Of a DNA stretch of 64,000 bases, positions 1-11,210 are shown one piece after another. Under the pieces are notes generated by a model. It was not told the origin of the DNA and searched no databases. It saw only the letters and a program-made list of their open reading frames with translations. Position 1 is the stretch's first letter. The number at the start of each line of letters is the position of its first letter. The position numbers were made by a program, and so were the translations under genes. The stretch covers positions 499,865,627 to 499,929,626 of the forward strand of contig CM046881.1 in NCBI GenBank assembly GCA_025667525.1, written 5' to 3'. Source of the DNA: Glebionis coronaria (taxonomy: Eukaryota > Streptophyta > Magnoliopsida > Asterales > Asteraceae).

Positions 1-193
1 AGATTTATCGAAGAAAAAGTCTAAAGACGGAAGTTTAATGAAGTCGAAGAACTCAAGTCAATAGAAGAAGAAAATTATAAGACAAGTTCAATTTGTATCG
101 ACAAATCCCGAGACGACGTCGAGAAAGACAAAGCATTTAAATCGAGTCGAGAAGAAAGAAAGAAAGAAGCAACACATGCACCCTCCCACTTCC

Positions 194-201
194 TATAAAT
201 A
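194..201 (+). promoter_or_regulatory. TATA box of the LTR remnant
   Basis: TATAAATA after a CT-rich stretch. It is at the same relative place as the TATA boxes at 6403 and 13724 in the two LTRs of element E. Confidence 0.55.
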
Positions 202-718
202 CTCTCCTAATGACACATTAGGAGGTAGTTAGTTAATTAGTTAATTTTCAATTTTAGTAGTTTTAGAGAGAGAAAGTGTTTAACTTTCTCTCACTAGGAA
301 AACTTCATCTTTTATTCCTTTCTTGTTTGAATCAAATCTTTACTTTTGAGAGTTTAATCTTGTTTTGATCTTTAATCTTCTTCTACCTTTCTTTATTTTG
401 ATCTTGATTAGTGATACTCTTTGATTTTGTTTTCATCTTGATGTTTATGTGATTAAATTTTTTATCTTTTTTATCATATCTAAGTTTTTATAAGGATTGA
501 GCTTTGAGCTTATCATGCTTATTGGCTTATTTTGTATTTAGCTTATTTGCTTTAAAAGTTTTTCCTAAAATTTTCATCTTTTTTTTGTTTGATTTAATAA
601 AGTTTCTTATTTTAAGTTTAAAAAGTTCTTAATGTATGCTTATTAGGTCTTATTATTATTAATTCGATCATGTTTTGGATTGAGCTTATTAAAAATAGCT
701 TAATACTTGGCTTATTTA

Positions 719-1070
719 CGAATACATACCATCGGAAAGGGTAAAACCCCTTTCCGATTAGACATTCCGATTTGAGGTAATTATTCCGATCAGCTTCACA
801 AGTATTCCGATCAATAGGATCGGAATATGGTTTTATGGTTCCGATTTGCATTCTGACTGAGGAAGTTATCGGATATTCCGATTGGATTTGATTTCTATTA
901 TTCCGATTGTGTCCCCTTTTTCATTCTGATAACCTTGCCTTGCCATTATTCCGACTGCATTCCGATTTGGCCTCATTCCGACCAGCATTCCGATCTGATT
1001 CCGATAAGGCATTCCGATTGGACTTTCTGACCAGCATTCCGATCTGATTCCAATAAGGCATTCCGATGGT
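719..1070 (+). repeat. ATTCCGAT-type degenerate tandem array
   Basis: Many spaced copies of ATTCCGAT, with variants ATTCCGACC and CATTCCGATCTGATTCCGAT, follow one another irregularly. The array lies downstream of the TATA box at 194, so it would be in the transcribed leader of the parent element. Comparable arrays are at 6839-7335 and 59557-59905. Confidence 0.8.
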
Positions 1071-1402
1071 TTAATTTTAAGTTCGTTTTACCAAGTTTTC
1101 AAGTTTTAATTCATTACGTTTTAATTTCCAAAATCTTCACGCTTCCCGAAATCTCTACTTTTACCATGTATTTTTCTAATTTTATTTTTAAGTTTTCAAT
1201 CATTCATTTTTAACTCGTCATTTTAGTTTAATTTTTAAATCTTTAATTTTACTCAACGACATTTTATATTCGCTTTTAGTTTAAAAATAGATAACCAAAC
1301 AATTTATTTTCCACCAAGAACGACTGAGTCACACTAATTGACGGTAACCAATTCGAAAAGATCGGACGATATCTCTTTTATAACTAAGTGAAAACCTAGT
1401 TA

Positions 1403-4108
1403 TTAATTAACAAGTTTCATGCACTGGTTCAAGGTCTAAATCAAGATTCAAGCAGATTTAAACTTACTGATGAACAAAGAACATGCGGTTTTGACAACTG
1501 CTGATATACTTGACCACACAGCCAAATTCAAAGACTTAGATCTTCTTAACAGGTTATGTTGGGTACGTTTAATCACTTTTTATCCTAAGTCTAGGCCTAG
1601 AACTAGGTGTGCACCAAATCACAGTCCAAAATATCAACAAATCAAGATTTTATAAGCATATGTTTGATTTAGGTGTTCAAAAGCATACAACTTGTAGATT
1701 ATCACTCTATTGCACTTCTTAAACAAGAACTAGCAACATAAAACAACAAACACTTAACCAATAACACTATGACTTCAATATGCAGTTGACCCAAACACCC
1801 CTTTATATTTTCAAATCAAGATTTTCAAATCAAAAGTTGGATTTAGGTTAGCACATGCATACATAAGCATCAAAACATCAAACTTAAACAGAAACAACAA
1901 GATTTGGAGCCCACTAACAAGACATACACAAGCAGAACTCAAATTTCACAAATATCCAAATTTTTGACAGATTTTGAGATTAAGGGTTTAAACCTCATGG
2001 ATGTACATCCACACCCACGTATGTTTGAGCTGATGTGCTAGCAAGAACAAGCACAAGCTTCCAATATAAAGCTGCTAAGATGGAACAAAGTTAGAAGCAA
2101 AAAATATAAAACAGAAAGGTGACAAAATCTTGATTAATGCAACCTTTGTACCCCACACTTGATTATCCCCAAGCTATAAGCCTCGCAACACCTTGATAAC
2201 ACAATATTAAGATGCAATGATCCACTTATAGCCCAAAAATTCCAAGGTGTACCAAGGAACTTAGCAAAATATCAAGGTTTCAGAACTTTGAGCAATTTCT
2301 TGCACAAAGCTTGAGAAAATGTTTTGAGATTCAGGTTTATCAAACATATAACAATAACAAGTAACTAGAAAGATTAGCACTTGGATTTCTTCAAAGATTC
2401 AAACACAATTCATTAAACATGAAACTGAGATTTACAGAACTTGAACAAAGGAAAAACCAAGAGTAGGGCTTAATGTATGAGGCCCTATGCCTTTTATAGG
2501 TTACAATGCTTAACTAAGAACATAAAAAACTTAAACCCTAAAGCTGTAGAAGTCCTATTTTTCCCTTGAGAATTTTGTCTTTATGCTTGAACATGTGAAC
2601 TCTTTGGCTGTTTGTGAAGCTGTAGAGTGTGTAGGAATTGCATCAAGGGCTCAAAATAAGCTTAAGTTTCAAGCTTCAATCTTGGACGTTGGATGTGGTA
2701 GGGGTTTTGGCTTTTTCTCCCAAACCGTGTAGGGAGGGTTTATCATGTGACCAAGGTGATGATGTGGCAAGGGTTTTTGAAGTTGGGATGTGATTAAGAT
2801 GACCTTAATCACTAATCTGGAGGTTTTGGTGGTCTAATTACAAGCCAAAAAGGAAAACCCAAATTGGATTATGAATGCCAAGAACAAATGTTTGATCTGT
2901 TTTGTTTTTTAAACAAGGTGTTAGGCGCCTAAACCTAACTTAATAAATTAAGTTAGTTAAATCTGGTGATTGGATTGGTGAGGTGGAAGCAGGGAGGGCT
3001 CCCATTGGTGGAAAAGAGATAGTGGGGCACGTGTCACCCCACGAGTGGTCTATGTAAGTTCTTGTGTCTGCCCATTTTTGTCCCTCTCTTTTCTTCTTTC
3101 TTTCATTTGAAGTTTAATACACAAAAAACCGTTTTCCTTTGTTAGCCAAGTTCTCTTTTTCACAATTAGAGTTTACAAAAAATCAAAAATCACTCAAACC
3201 TTTTATTTAATTAAATAATAATTTTTTAATGTTAATAAAAGCCCAAAAAATCAATTTATTTAACAAAAAGCCTAAAATAATATTTTTTTCACTTTTAAAC
3301 CTCCAAAATGACTTCACTAAATTTATAACTATTTTTTGAAAATTTTAAAATTAATTAAAACTATTTAAAAATAATTAAAAACTATTTAAACATCAAATAA
3401 TTATAAAAATTAATCTGATGACACTAAAATTATTCTGAAAATTTTAAAATACACTAAATTATAAAAATTAATCTAATGGAATCAAAGAACCATAACATTA
3501 TTTGAGTTTAGACGTTAATTGGATATACATAATTGAACCCCATTTATATTGATTATGAAGATTTATGTTATTATCGGCATATTTTGAATGCTTAGTTATG
3601 TTCATGGTGGTTTGATTTTATTTGGATCCCATTTGCATAGAATCACTTTGTTAAATCTGTTTAAACAATCATAAAATGGGTGTTTTGGATGGATAGAGTT
3701 TTTTGGGGTTTGAGTAACAGCAAATCCTAAGACTGGACCCTGAACACTTGGTTTTTGGTGGTTATAAGTGTTTTCAAGTTTTAGTTTTAAGTATTTAAGT
3801 TCAAATTTGTTTATGCAAGATTCACCAAAATTTGCCTGTTTCAATTATTAGGTTCTAAAATCATTGATTTTGTGTTTGAGTCCATGATATTTTGTTCTCA
3901 GTTAGTCCATTTGTTAGTTTAGGGTTGTGGTATGTTTATTTGCATGATATGTTAGTCATAAAAATCACCAAAGTGCCATAAAAATCAGCAACCCCTTGTT
4001 TTTTTTGAAAATTGGTTCCAACTCCTAACACCACTTATCCATATCCCTTTACACTTTCAATCCCTAACATCTATAACTCAGATATAAAAATGAGAAAAAA
4101 AGGTTGAA
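1403..4108. other. AT-rich region without identified gene
   Basis: No convincing open frame, RNA gene or transposon coding domain was seen on either strand. 3180-3490 is especially AT-rich. 2480-3060 reads like promoter or LTR U3 sequence on the minus strand, because it leads into a TATA-like box at 2491. It could belong to a degenerate solo LTR, but I could not define its ends. Confidence 0.5.
2491..2498 (-). promoter_or_regulatory. Candidate minus-strand TATA box
   Basis: On the minus strand the sequence reads cctaTAAAAGgcatagggcc with a clear TATAAAAG core. No gene follows it towards lower coordinates, so it may be the promoter of a decayed LTR. Confidence 0.3.
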
Positions 4109-4711
4109 GTGATTGAGTTGAGTGACTCTAGCTACAAAGATGTGTTTTGTCCTAGTGGAGATGATGGGTGGTTCGAAAATGGGTGTGAAGGATCTTCAAA
4201 GCACCATTCACTTCCTCCCATTAGATTAGCGAAAAGGCATAGGCCTGCTATTACGGCTACTGTTGTTGAAAGGTTTAAGACTCTGAATATTCCAAAGGAG
4301 GTGCTGCAATCGTATGGCTTTGTTGATTTAGATGAGTATTATGCTGATTCACAATATTGGGATACTTGGGATGAAGATGAAGGTAGTCCATTTGTTGATT
4401 CCTATTATGATAAGACAGATAAGGTTGATGAAGATAGCATTGACTCGCTTGAGTTCTATGAAGACACCCTAAAAGTTAAAGCCAACACCCAAAAGAAAAC
4501 AGATCCTGATGTGAACTATGTTCCCAAAAACATTGTGAAAATCCCTACCCCTATTTACAATGTTGTTCTTGCTCTTGGTAACAAAATAACTTGGAAACAG
4601 ATTGTGGATAAAAGGGGAAGAGGCCGACTGGTTCCAACGGGAAGGGAAAGGCAAAGGCCTGATGTTTTTTTACATTTCTCGTATTATCTTATTTTCTGTA
4701 TTTTCCTATGA
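4109..4711 (+). CDS. Hypothetical acidic protein, about 200 residues
   Basis: This frame of 200 codons without a stop is long for such AT-rich surroundings. I do not recognise the product. The middle (residues about 60-130) is rich in D, E, Y and W, and residues 30-60 are basic with a proline-rich approach. The tail after about residue 170 turns basic and then hydrophobic, and looks like read-through into non-coding DNA. The computed start is GTG, with no ATG before it. The frame is open back to a stop at 4091, ending in a run that reads KKVEVIEL, so it may be an internal or last exon, or a fragment of a transposon or host gene. No flanking gene suggests a role. Confidence 0.35.
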   Translation: MIELSDSSYKDVFCPSGDDGWFENGCEGSSKHHSLPPIRLAKRHRPAITATVVERFKTLNIPKEVLQSYGFVDLDEYYADSQYWDTWDEDEGSPFVDSYYDKTDKVDEDSIDSLEFYEDTLKVKANTQKKTDPDVNYVPKNIVKIPTPIYNVVLALGNKITWKQIVDKRGRGRLVPTGRERQRPDVFLHFSYYLIFCIFL

Positions 4712-5053
4712 TGTAATTTTTTTGAAACAATCTAATGCGCGTCTTGCACTCCTAGTTTTAAATTTATTAACAAGACTTATTAATTCCTTAACTACGCATA
4801 CGAGCAAGTATACTCGTTCTATTATAGCAAAGTCGGGTAAGTCTAGGTCGTCCCATGGGATTTGCGCATAATCAAAATATTGTGGTGGTGTAGGCAATAG
4901 GGTTGTCACTACCGTTACTACCGCAAGAATTAACATGGTAAAGGTAAAAATAACTACAAAGAATACTTGTGTGAATTGCATTTCATCCGTCGGAGAGATA
5001 GTTTGCATGCATAAGAAACTATGAATCACAAATCTAAAGTATATAAATTCCAT
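4706..5053 (-). CDS. Hypothetical small membrane protein (antisense frame)
   Basis: A 115-codon frame with an ATG start, read towards the 200-codon frame on the other strand and overlapping its last bases. Residues about 30-55 form one strong hydrophobic segment suited to a membrane helix. An acidic D/W/P-containing stretch follows, then a basic C-terminus. The hydrophobic-acidic-basic order is more structured than chance, but I recognise no family. It may be a relic of a retroelement accessory frame. Confidence 0.25.
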   Translation of the reverse strand: MEFIYFRFVIHSFLCMQTISPTDEMQFTQVFFVVIFTFTMLILAVVTVVTTLLPTPPQYFDYAQIPWDDLDLPDFAIIERVYLLVCVVKELISLVNKFKTRSARRALDCFKKITS

Positions 5054-5927
5054 TCCATGGTATTTTTCATAGAATTCATATTAACCAATTGGTGTAGACA
5101 AACCGTTTCGGCCTATGATCATCTATTCCAATTTGTTATAATCGCCATTTGCTAGAAAACATAAAGAGATAAGTTTGGTTTGAATGGGTCCTTTCTACCT
5201 ATACCCAAGATAAAGCTTTTGACAAATTCTTTTAACAAACTCGTCAAGGTGAGTGTCAATAACCAAGAAACCAAATTGACTCATGCACAAATATTTTGGA
5301 ACATAGTTTACCGGAAATCCATTCAACCTCTAAATCCGATAAAAAGCTATGTTTCATTTGATTATCTAAACATGTTTCAAGAATTATCAACCATAAAATC
5401 CCATTTACATTTTCTTGTTCATAAAACCAAACTCCCCTTTAGAATTCATGTTCATCACATAAGTATATCACACTACTCAGAATTCAAACATATTTCAACA
5501 CAAGTCATAATTATCTCAAACATTCAATAGCACTTAAATTATAATGAAGATTAATCCAAGTACAAGAATTTTACCAAAAGTTCTTCCAAAAACAAGAAAT
5601 AACAAAAACAGAATTTGTAGCAATTCCAAGCCTCCAATTGATCAATGTTCCTCCACCTGAATCTCTTCTTCATGAAATTCGTCCCCCCCTTGAGAATTAA
5701 CAGAGGTTTATTGTCTTTTGGGTTATATAAGTTTGGTGATTCTAACCTTTGTCAAGGTTTAGAATGATCAATGGTAGAAGCACTAAAAAACAAATGACCC
5801 TAATGTTTATTTTATACATGTTTATGCCTGGAGAGGAGGAAATAAACTCTAGGGAATGTTAATGGGAGGAAAATGAGAGGCCTCTCATTGATGGTGGGAA
5901 TTTATGAATAACTCTTGCTAGACTTGA
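5054..5927. other. Unassigned AT-rich flank of element E
   Basis: No gene recognised. A 116-codon plus-strand frame at 5180-5530 has a low-information composition rich in I, S, K and H, with no motif. Element E begins at 5928. The five bases before it (cttga) would be one copy of a target-site duplication, but the partner is outside the window. Confidence 0.45.
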
Positions 5928-6058
5928 TGATAGGTGTGTAAACACCCATCCTTTTTACCACTTAATTACAATAATAACCGAGCCAAAACGTGTATTTTAT
6001 GTCATTTATGTCGGAATTATGCGTGGTTTGTGTTTTTGTTGTGATTTAGGACGAAAAG

Positions 6059-6322
6059 GTGAAAAGTGGAGAAAACACGGGCATTCACGGGCTTTTATCA
6101 AAGAAAAAGACAAAAGACGAAGTCAAGAAGTCAAGAGTGCAAAAAGAACGGAAGTCCAAGACCAATTCTGAAGATTTATCGAAGAAAACGTCAAAAGACG
6201 GAAGTTTACTAAAAGCCGAAGAAATCAAGTCTAATTTATTGAAGAATTACAAGACAAGTTCCAAGAAATCTCGAGACAAAGTCGTTAAAATCAAAGAATT
6301 AAAAAGATTAACAAAGAATTAA
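6059..6322 (+). CDS. Lys-rich 87-residue frame in the U3 of element E
   Basis: An 87-codon frame with an ATG, very rich in K, S, E and R and built on GAAG/AAGA purine runs. The same frame is open at the same length in the 3' LTR (13380-13643), but the two LTRs descend from one template, so that is weak evidence of selection. In the more distant LTR at 1-170 the same frame is recognisable at first and then broken. It lies upstream of the TATA box, so the element's own transcript would carry it only at the 3' end. I think it is more likely a purine-biased non-coding sequence than a gene. Confidence 0.2.
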   Translation: MKSGENTGIHGLLSKKKTKDEVKKSRVQKERKSKTNSEDLSKKTSKDGSLLKAEEIKSNLLKNYKTSSKKSRDKVVKIKELKRLTKN

Positions 6323-6402
6323 GAAGAGCAAGGACTTAATGACGCAATTAAGGAAAGAAGAAAGAGGGGAGGAAGCTTCCTAAGCACCTCCCTAATCACC
6401 CC

Positions 6403-6410
6403 TATAAATA
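6403..6410 (+). promoter_or_regulatory. TATA box of element E 5' LTR
   Basis: TATAAATA in the context cccctataaatagattagac, repeated at 13724 in the 3' LTR. It marks U3/R and implies a transcript start about 30 bases downstream. Confidence 0.65.
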
Positions 6411-6838
6411 GATTAGACTAGATTTCATTTTCTCTTGTTGGCTAGAGTGACACTAGTTCTTCCACCTTTAATTTTGTGCACATTTAATTTTCATGTCAAT
6501 TTAAATACTTGTCTTGCACCTTAAATAAATTTAATTTCAAGTTTCCTTTTAATTCTTGTCAATCTTTATTTTTATTGTTTGATCTCCTATCTACCTTTCT
6601 TTAATCTTTGATCTTTATGTTTATGTTCATGTTTATGTTTTTGAGTTTTTATTGATTAAAGTTGGTTTTGATTATTTTTGTTAGTTTTGTTAGTTTTATT
6701 GATTTGGATTGTTTGTTTATGATTAGGAGATGTTTATTGATTAGTTTCATTTAATCTTTTGGTTGATTTGATTAGTTTTTGTTTAGATTCGTGTTATTCT
6801 TTTTTCCCCTTGTTCTTCGGTGTTCATCTGTTTCCCAG

Positions 6839-7335
6839 GTACATTCCGAATCAACCACACATTCCGAATCAAAGTGTTGTTCAGGAAGTTCCGTATCAAG
6901 GGTTGTTCATCCGGAATATTAAACATTCCGGATCAGTCTTGTTCATTCGGAATAATTAAACATTCCGGACCAGTCTTGTTTATTCGGAATAATTTAACAT
7001 TCCGGATCAAACCTTTCATTCGGAATACCAAATATTCCGGATCAAGGAGTTTTATTCGGAATAATTAATTATTCCGGATCAAGGTCTTCATTTGGACTCT
7101 TCAACATTCCGGATCAAGGGGATTCATTCGGAAAATATTCCGGATCAACAACATTCCGGATCAAGCTTAAGTATTCTGAATCAAGACTTTATTCCGGATA
7201 AGTGACATATTCCGGATAAAAGATTTATTCCGGATCAAGGTTTTTGGTGAATATTCCGAGTGAAGAAGAATCATTCCGAATGAAGGTGACATTCCGGATG
7301 AGTGATTATTCCGAACGAAGGTTTATTCCGGATGA
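6839..7335 (+). repeat. ATTCCGGATCAA / TTCGGAATA array in element E leader
   Basis: About twenty or more imperfect copies of ATTCCGGATCA alternate with TTCGGAATA, so direct and inverted cores are mixed. It begins more than 400 bases downstream of the TATA box, and so lies in the transcribed 5' leader (R/U5). Confidence 0.85.
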
Positions 7336-7758
7336 GCTGTTTTCAGGGTCTTTTTAGTTTCAGATTTTAACTTTCTGTTTTTAATTTTCAAGCTTTATTT
7401 TTCCCACCTTTTTACTTAGTCACACTTAAGTTTAATTGCCTTAGATTTATTTTTAAGCTTCGCCTTAGTTTAAGTTTTAGTTGTGTTTTAAGTTTGCCTT
7501 AGATAGTTTTAAGTTTGCGTTATTTACTTTTAGAGCCCTTTAATTGTAGTCACGCTTTTAATTTACCATCATTTATTTTAAATTAGTTTTAGATTTATTT
7601 TGCCTGCTCTTTACTTTAAAGTTTTAAACTTTTTAATATACTACAATGACATAACTTTTGTTCCACCAAAGAACGACTGAGTCGCATAGTTAATCCATTT
7701 TTCAATTCGAAGAGACTGGAACAACGATATTTTAACTAAGTAAAAACAAGTTATCAAA

Positions 7759-7773
7759 TGGCGCCGCTGCCGG
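7759..7773 (+). promoter_or_regulatory. Primer-binding site of element E (tRNA-Asp type)
   Basis: TGGCGCCGCTGCCGG starts two bases after the LTR end. It matches the tRNA-Asp-complementary TGGCGCCGTTGCCGG used by Athila/Tat elements, with one mismatch. Confidence 0.85.
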
Positions 7774-8006
7774 CTCTTTTCGTGAAGATAAACAGTTTTC
7801 TGTGAGAGACGCGTTGCTTTTTGGGATCCGTTCACTCGTGAGCGTTATTTTCTTGCTTAAAAATTTCAAAAAATCCAAAAAAAATAAAAATTGTTAAAAA
7901 TCCATAAAAATAAAAAAATTTCAAAAATCCAAAAAGATTTTATCTTTATTTGTGTATATATATTCTCTTTGTGTTTGGTATTGTTTTCTTTTGATTTCAA
8001 AGGTGT

Positions 8007-9902
8007 ATGCGTACTAGATCTTCTAATTATCAAGAGCCCGAGACTCGTGAAGATTTAGGTATGGCATGTGTGAACAACAACAATAATCCACCGCACCTCA
8101 ACAATAACAACAACAATGTTCTTCCACAGCCCGATCTTCGGACAATGGAAGAGCTTTGTCAACCTACCATGTTTGGACGAGGAGGACCGATTGCGCCAAT
8201 GCAAATCACGGCTCCGGAGTTTTCGTTGAAGCACCACATGATTCAGCAAGTGCAAAATAATCCATTCGCCGGAATGCCTGATGATGATGCCAACAAACAC
8301 CTCGACAAATTCATTACTATCACTTAAAGCATGAAGTTGCCTGGTGCCACAATGGATGTTCTTCGCCTTCAACTCTTCCCACATACTTTATCACACCACG
8401 CCGAGAAATGGTTTGATCGTCTCCCGAAGAATTCCATTCATACTTGGGATGACATGACTCAACGCTTTTTGCCACGCTACTTTCCACCATCCATGGTCAC
8501 GAGCCTTCGCAATCAAATCAGCGGTTTAATGCAAGAACCCGATGAATCTCTCTTTGATGCTTGGGAAAGATATAATGTTTTGATCGATCGTTGTCCAAAC
8601 CACAACATGCTCCCTGTGACATTAATTGATACTTTCTACAACGGTTTGACTTTTCGAGATTGTGATAAGATTAATGCAGCCGCCGGTGGCACATTTATGA
8701 AAAGGAGACCCGAGGAGTGTAGAGAGCTTATTGAAAACATGACTACTCATCATAAAAACTGGGATTCCTCCGCTTCTTCAAGGAACAACCCGAGAGTCAA
8801 TGTTTCTTCTACTTCAGCACGCCCCGATATGACCGAATTCACCCGCATGATGACCGAAATGAACAAAAATATCTTACTTCTCGCTACAAACTAACAACAA
8901 GTTAAAGCGGTAGCTAATCCTTGTAAGACATGCGGCGGTCCTCACTCATACACTGATTGTCCTTCTACTCAAGGCAATCCGGAAAACGTGTATGCGGCTT
9001 ATGGTAATTATTCACCGGAAAATTACCAAGCCCGACCTCAAGGGGATAGAAATTTGCTGAGTTACCGGTCCAACAACTACCTTTCACCCGGTTATTCTCC
9101 TCAAAAACAAAACCCCAACAACAATTACAATAGAAGCAACCAAATCCCACCTAGAGCTTCTAATCCTTATCACCCACCCGCTCAACAAACCCCACTCATC
9201 AATCAAGATGTTGAAGCCTTAATGAGAACCCAAGGAGAGCAAATCAAGAATCTACAAAGCCAAATTATCAATTTGAAAGGAGATATTACCAAGCAAGGGA
9301 ATGACATAAGATCCGAGCTTCGAGATAATATTCAATCCTCCTTCAACAATCAAACGAATGATTTGAAGAATATGCTGGCTAGTTTCTTTCCCACCACTCA
9401 ACCCTCTACTTCGAGTTCTCTACCTTCAAACACAGTCACCAATCCGCGAGCAAATGTGAGTGCTATTACTACCCGTAGTGGAGTTACCATAATAGGACCA
9501 CCTATCCCGCCCCCATCATCTACACCTCCTCCACCACCATTTATCCCTACTCCTCCCACACCTAGTATTAGTACACCATTACCGTCTCCGCCTCGTCATG
9601 ACGATGACCCCAAGAAGAACCCTTCAACATCTCAACCTTCACCAACCTCACCTTTACCTGCTACACCTACACCTTCACCACCCAAACCCAATATTCCTTA
9701 CCCTTCTCGCTTAGGCAAGACCAAAATGCACACCAAGGATGACGTTCAAGTGTCGAATTATTTGAAGATGATCTCTCAAATGAATTTCAACATTAGCCTT
9801 GTTGAAGCACTTGTCCACATGCCAAAATTTGTCAAAGCATTCAAGGAATTGCTTAACAAGAAGGAGAAGCTGATTGAGCTCGACAACACACGCTTAAATT
9901 AA
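8007..9902 (+). pseudogene. gag: Gag of element E (three in-frame stops)
   Basis: One continuous frame from ATG 8007, interrupted by TAA at 8325, TAA at 8892 and TAA at 9900. The N-terminus is Asn-rich (poly-N runs). It is followed by the capsid-like retrotransposon Gag domain, with the signatures HAEKWFDRLPKNS, FLPRYFPPSM and EPDESLFDAWERY at about 8395-8570. A zinc knuckle C-x2-C-x3-H-x4-C (CKTCGGPHSYTDC) follows at about 8922-8960, then a region of coiled-coil character, a Pro/Ser/Thr-rich linker (about 9480-9700) and a helical tail. The first two stops sit where CAA would fit the family, as expected from C-to-T change. The product would form the virus-like particle; this copy cannot make the full protein. 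Confidence 0.85.
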
Positions 9903-11210
9903 AACTGTTCTGCATTTATTCTTAAAGAACTTTCGGAAAAACTTGGAGATCCCGGTCGTTTTGTGTTGCCTTGCATTTTTAGCAAAACCGAAGAATTTAC
10001 TGCCCTAGCTAATCTCGAGGCCAGTATTAATCTTATGCCTTTAAGTGTTTGGAAAGCACTATCATTACCCGACCTTACTCCAACAAAGATGACTCTTGAG
10101 CTTGCAAATCGCACTCTCGCTTACCACGTTGGTATTGCCGAAGATGTGTTCATTAAAATTGGCACCTTCACTTTTCCAGTCGACTTTGTTGTTGTTGATT
10201 ATGAAATGGACCCTCGTATTCCTTTAATACTTGGTCGGCCATTCTTGAGAACCGGACGAGCTTTAGTTGATGTTGCCGAAGGTGAACTCATCTTAAGAGT
10301 CGGGGATGATGCACAAGTTTTTGAAATGGGGAAGCTTACAAGCAAATCCTTTGGAAGAGAATCAGCGAATATGATTAATGTGCTTGATGATTTTGTCGTC
10401 TACAACAATCCTCTATTCGATTCTTGCATTGATAATCCACTTTTTCAAGATGATGTGGATGATTCTCTCTCTAATTTGGAACCTTCACCCATATATGATT
10501 CTCCCCCGATCTTTGATGCTTATGATGATGATTCTAGCTCAGATTCGGATGATTATGATGATTGTACTTCCGAGTATCCCGACATGCCCACCTATGATGA
10601 TTTTGATGAGGCCGATACTCTTTCGAGTGATTCTTCTCATGATGAAGATCCTCCGCCATCACTTGATCCTACTTTGGACAATTACTCATTTGAGGAAGAC
10701 TTTTCAACTTTTCTCAATACATACTTCCCTCATGAGAGTGATGTTCCTCCTTTAGATTTTGATTATTATGGTCTTGATCCTACTTTGGATTTGAAGAAAA
10801 TTCTTTCAAAGGAGAAGCAACCGGACGACACCAACATTCGCAACACGTATGATTTAACACCTCTTTATCCACCTTCTGAGGACGAGGTTGTGCATCTTCT
10901 TCGCGGATCTTCTTTTAATTCTGCTGAGTCTGAGTGCTATTTTCCCCTAAAGGAAAAGGTGTTCGACCCCGGTATCGATATTCTTCAGCCATCTCAGTAT
11001 CCGTCTGATGAAATAAAAGGAAAGATCTTTGGAACTTATGAAGATATGCTTGCACCTCACCATACTTGCTCCCACCATGCTCCATCTTTGCTTAAGGGAA
11101 CCTTGCCTATTCTTCTTTGGCTTGCCTTGTTCGCCTTAAGCTTGTGCTATTTGATGGACGAAAACTATGTATTTGATCCTGGTGGATATGTTTCATGCTG
11201 CTTCCTATGA
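9903..11210 (+). pseudogene. Protease region of element E with acidic, membrane-ending C-terminus
   Basis: Same frame as gag after the stop at 9900. The aspartic protease fold is recognisable at about 9960-10320, with SINLMPLSVW and then PLILGRPFLRTGRALVDV. The catalytic D-x-G-A motif has become ANLEASIN, so the active-site Asp is Asn and the Gly is Glu: the enzyme would be dead. From about 10390 to 10770 the protein is very rich in Asp, Ser and Pro. It then has a mixed region, and near the end (about 11090-11150) a strong hydrophobic segment containing LLWLALFALSLCYL that could span a membrane. The frame ends at TGA 11208. No RT follows. The C-terminal part has no family I recognise; an Env-like or accessory role is speculation. 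Confidence 0.75.

Larger units (their letters stand above)
1..1402 (+). repeat. LTR remnant related to element E
   Basis: The purine-rich GAAG text at 1-170, the TATA box, the ATTCCG array and the closing block around 1311-1400 (ccaccaagaacgactgagtc, then an aactaagtgaaaac block) follow the same order as 6173-7756 in the 5' LTR of element E. The first part of the LTR lies outside the window. No primer-binding site follows, so this is a 3' LTR or a solo LTR rather than a 5' LTR. It is clearly diverged from E. The exact right edge is uncertain by tens of bases. Confidence 0.7.
5928..7756 (+). repeat. Element E 5' LTR
   Basis: Begins TGATAGGTGTGTAAACACC and ends TTATCA, two bases before the primer site. 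The same start recurs at 13249 after a purine tract. It contains a Lys-rich small frame upstream of the TATA box, and a long ATTCCGG array downstream of it. Confidence 0.9.

Noticed and set aside
719..1070. ATTCCG array as heat-shock element cluster
   Set aside because: Some copies resemble nGAAnnTTCn by chance, but spacing is irregular and most copies lack the alternating GAA/TTC order.
10378..10755. Met/Ile-rich 125-codon frame
   Set aside because: Shadow of the Asp/Ser-rich gag-protease frame in another register.
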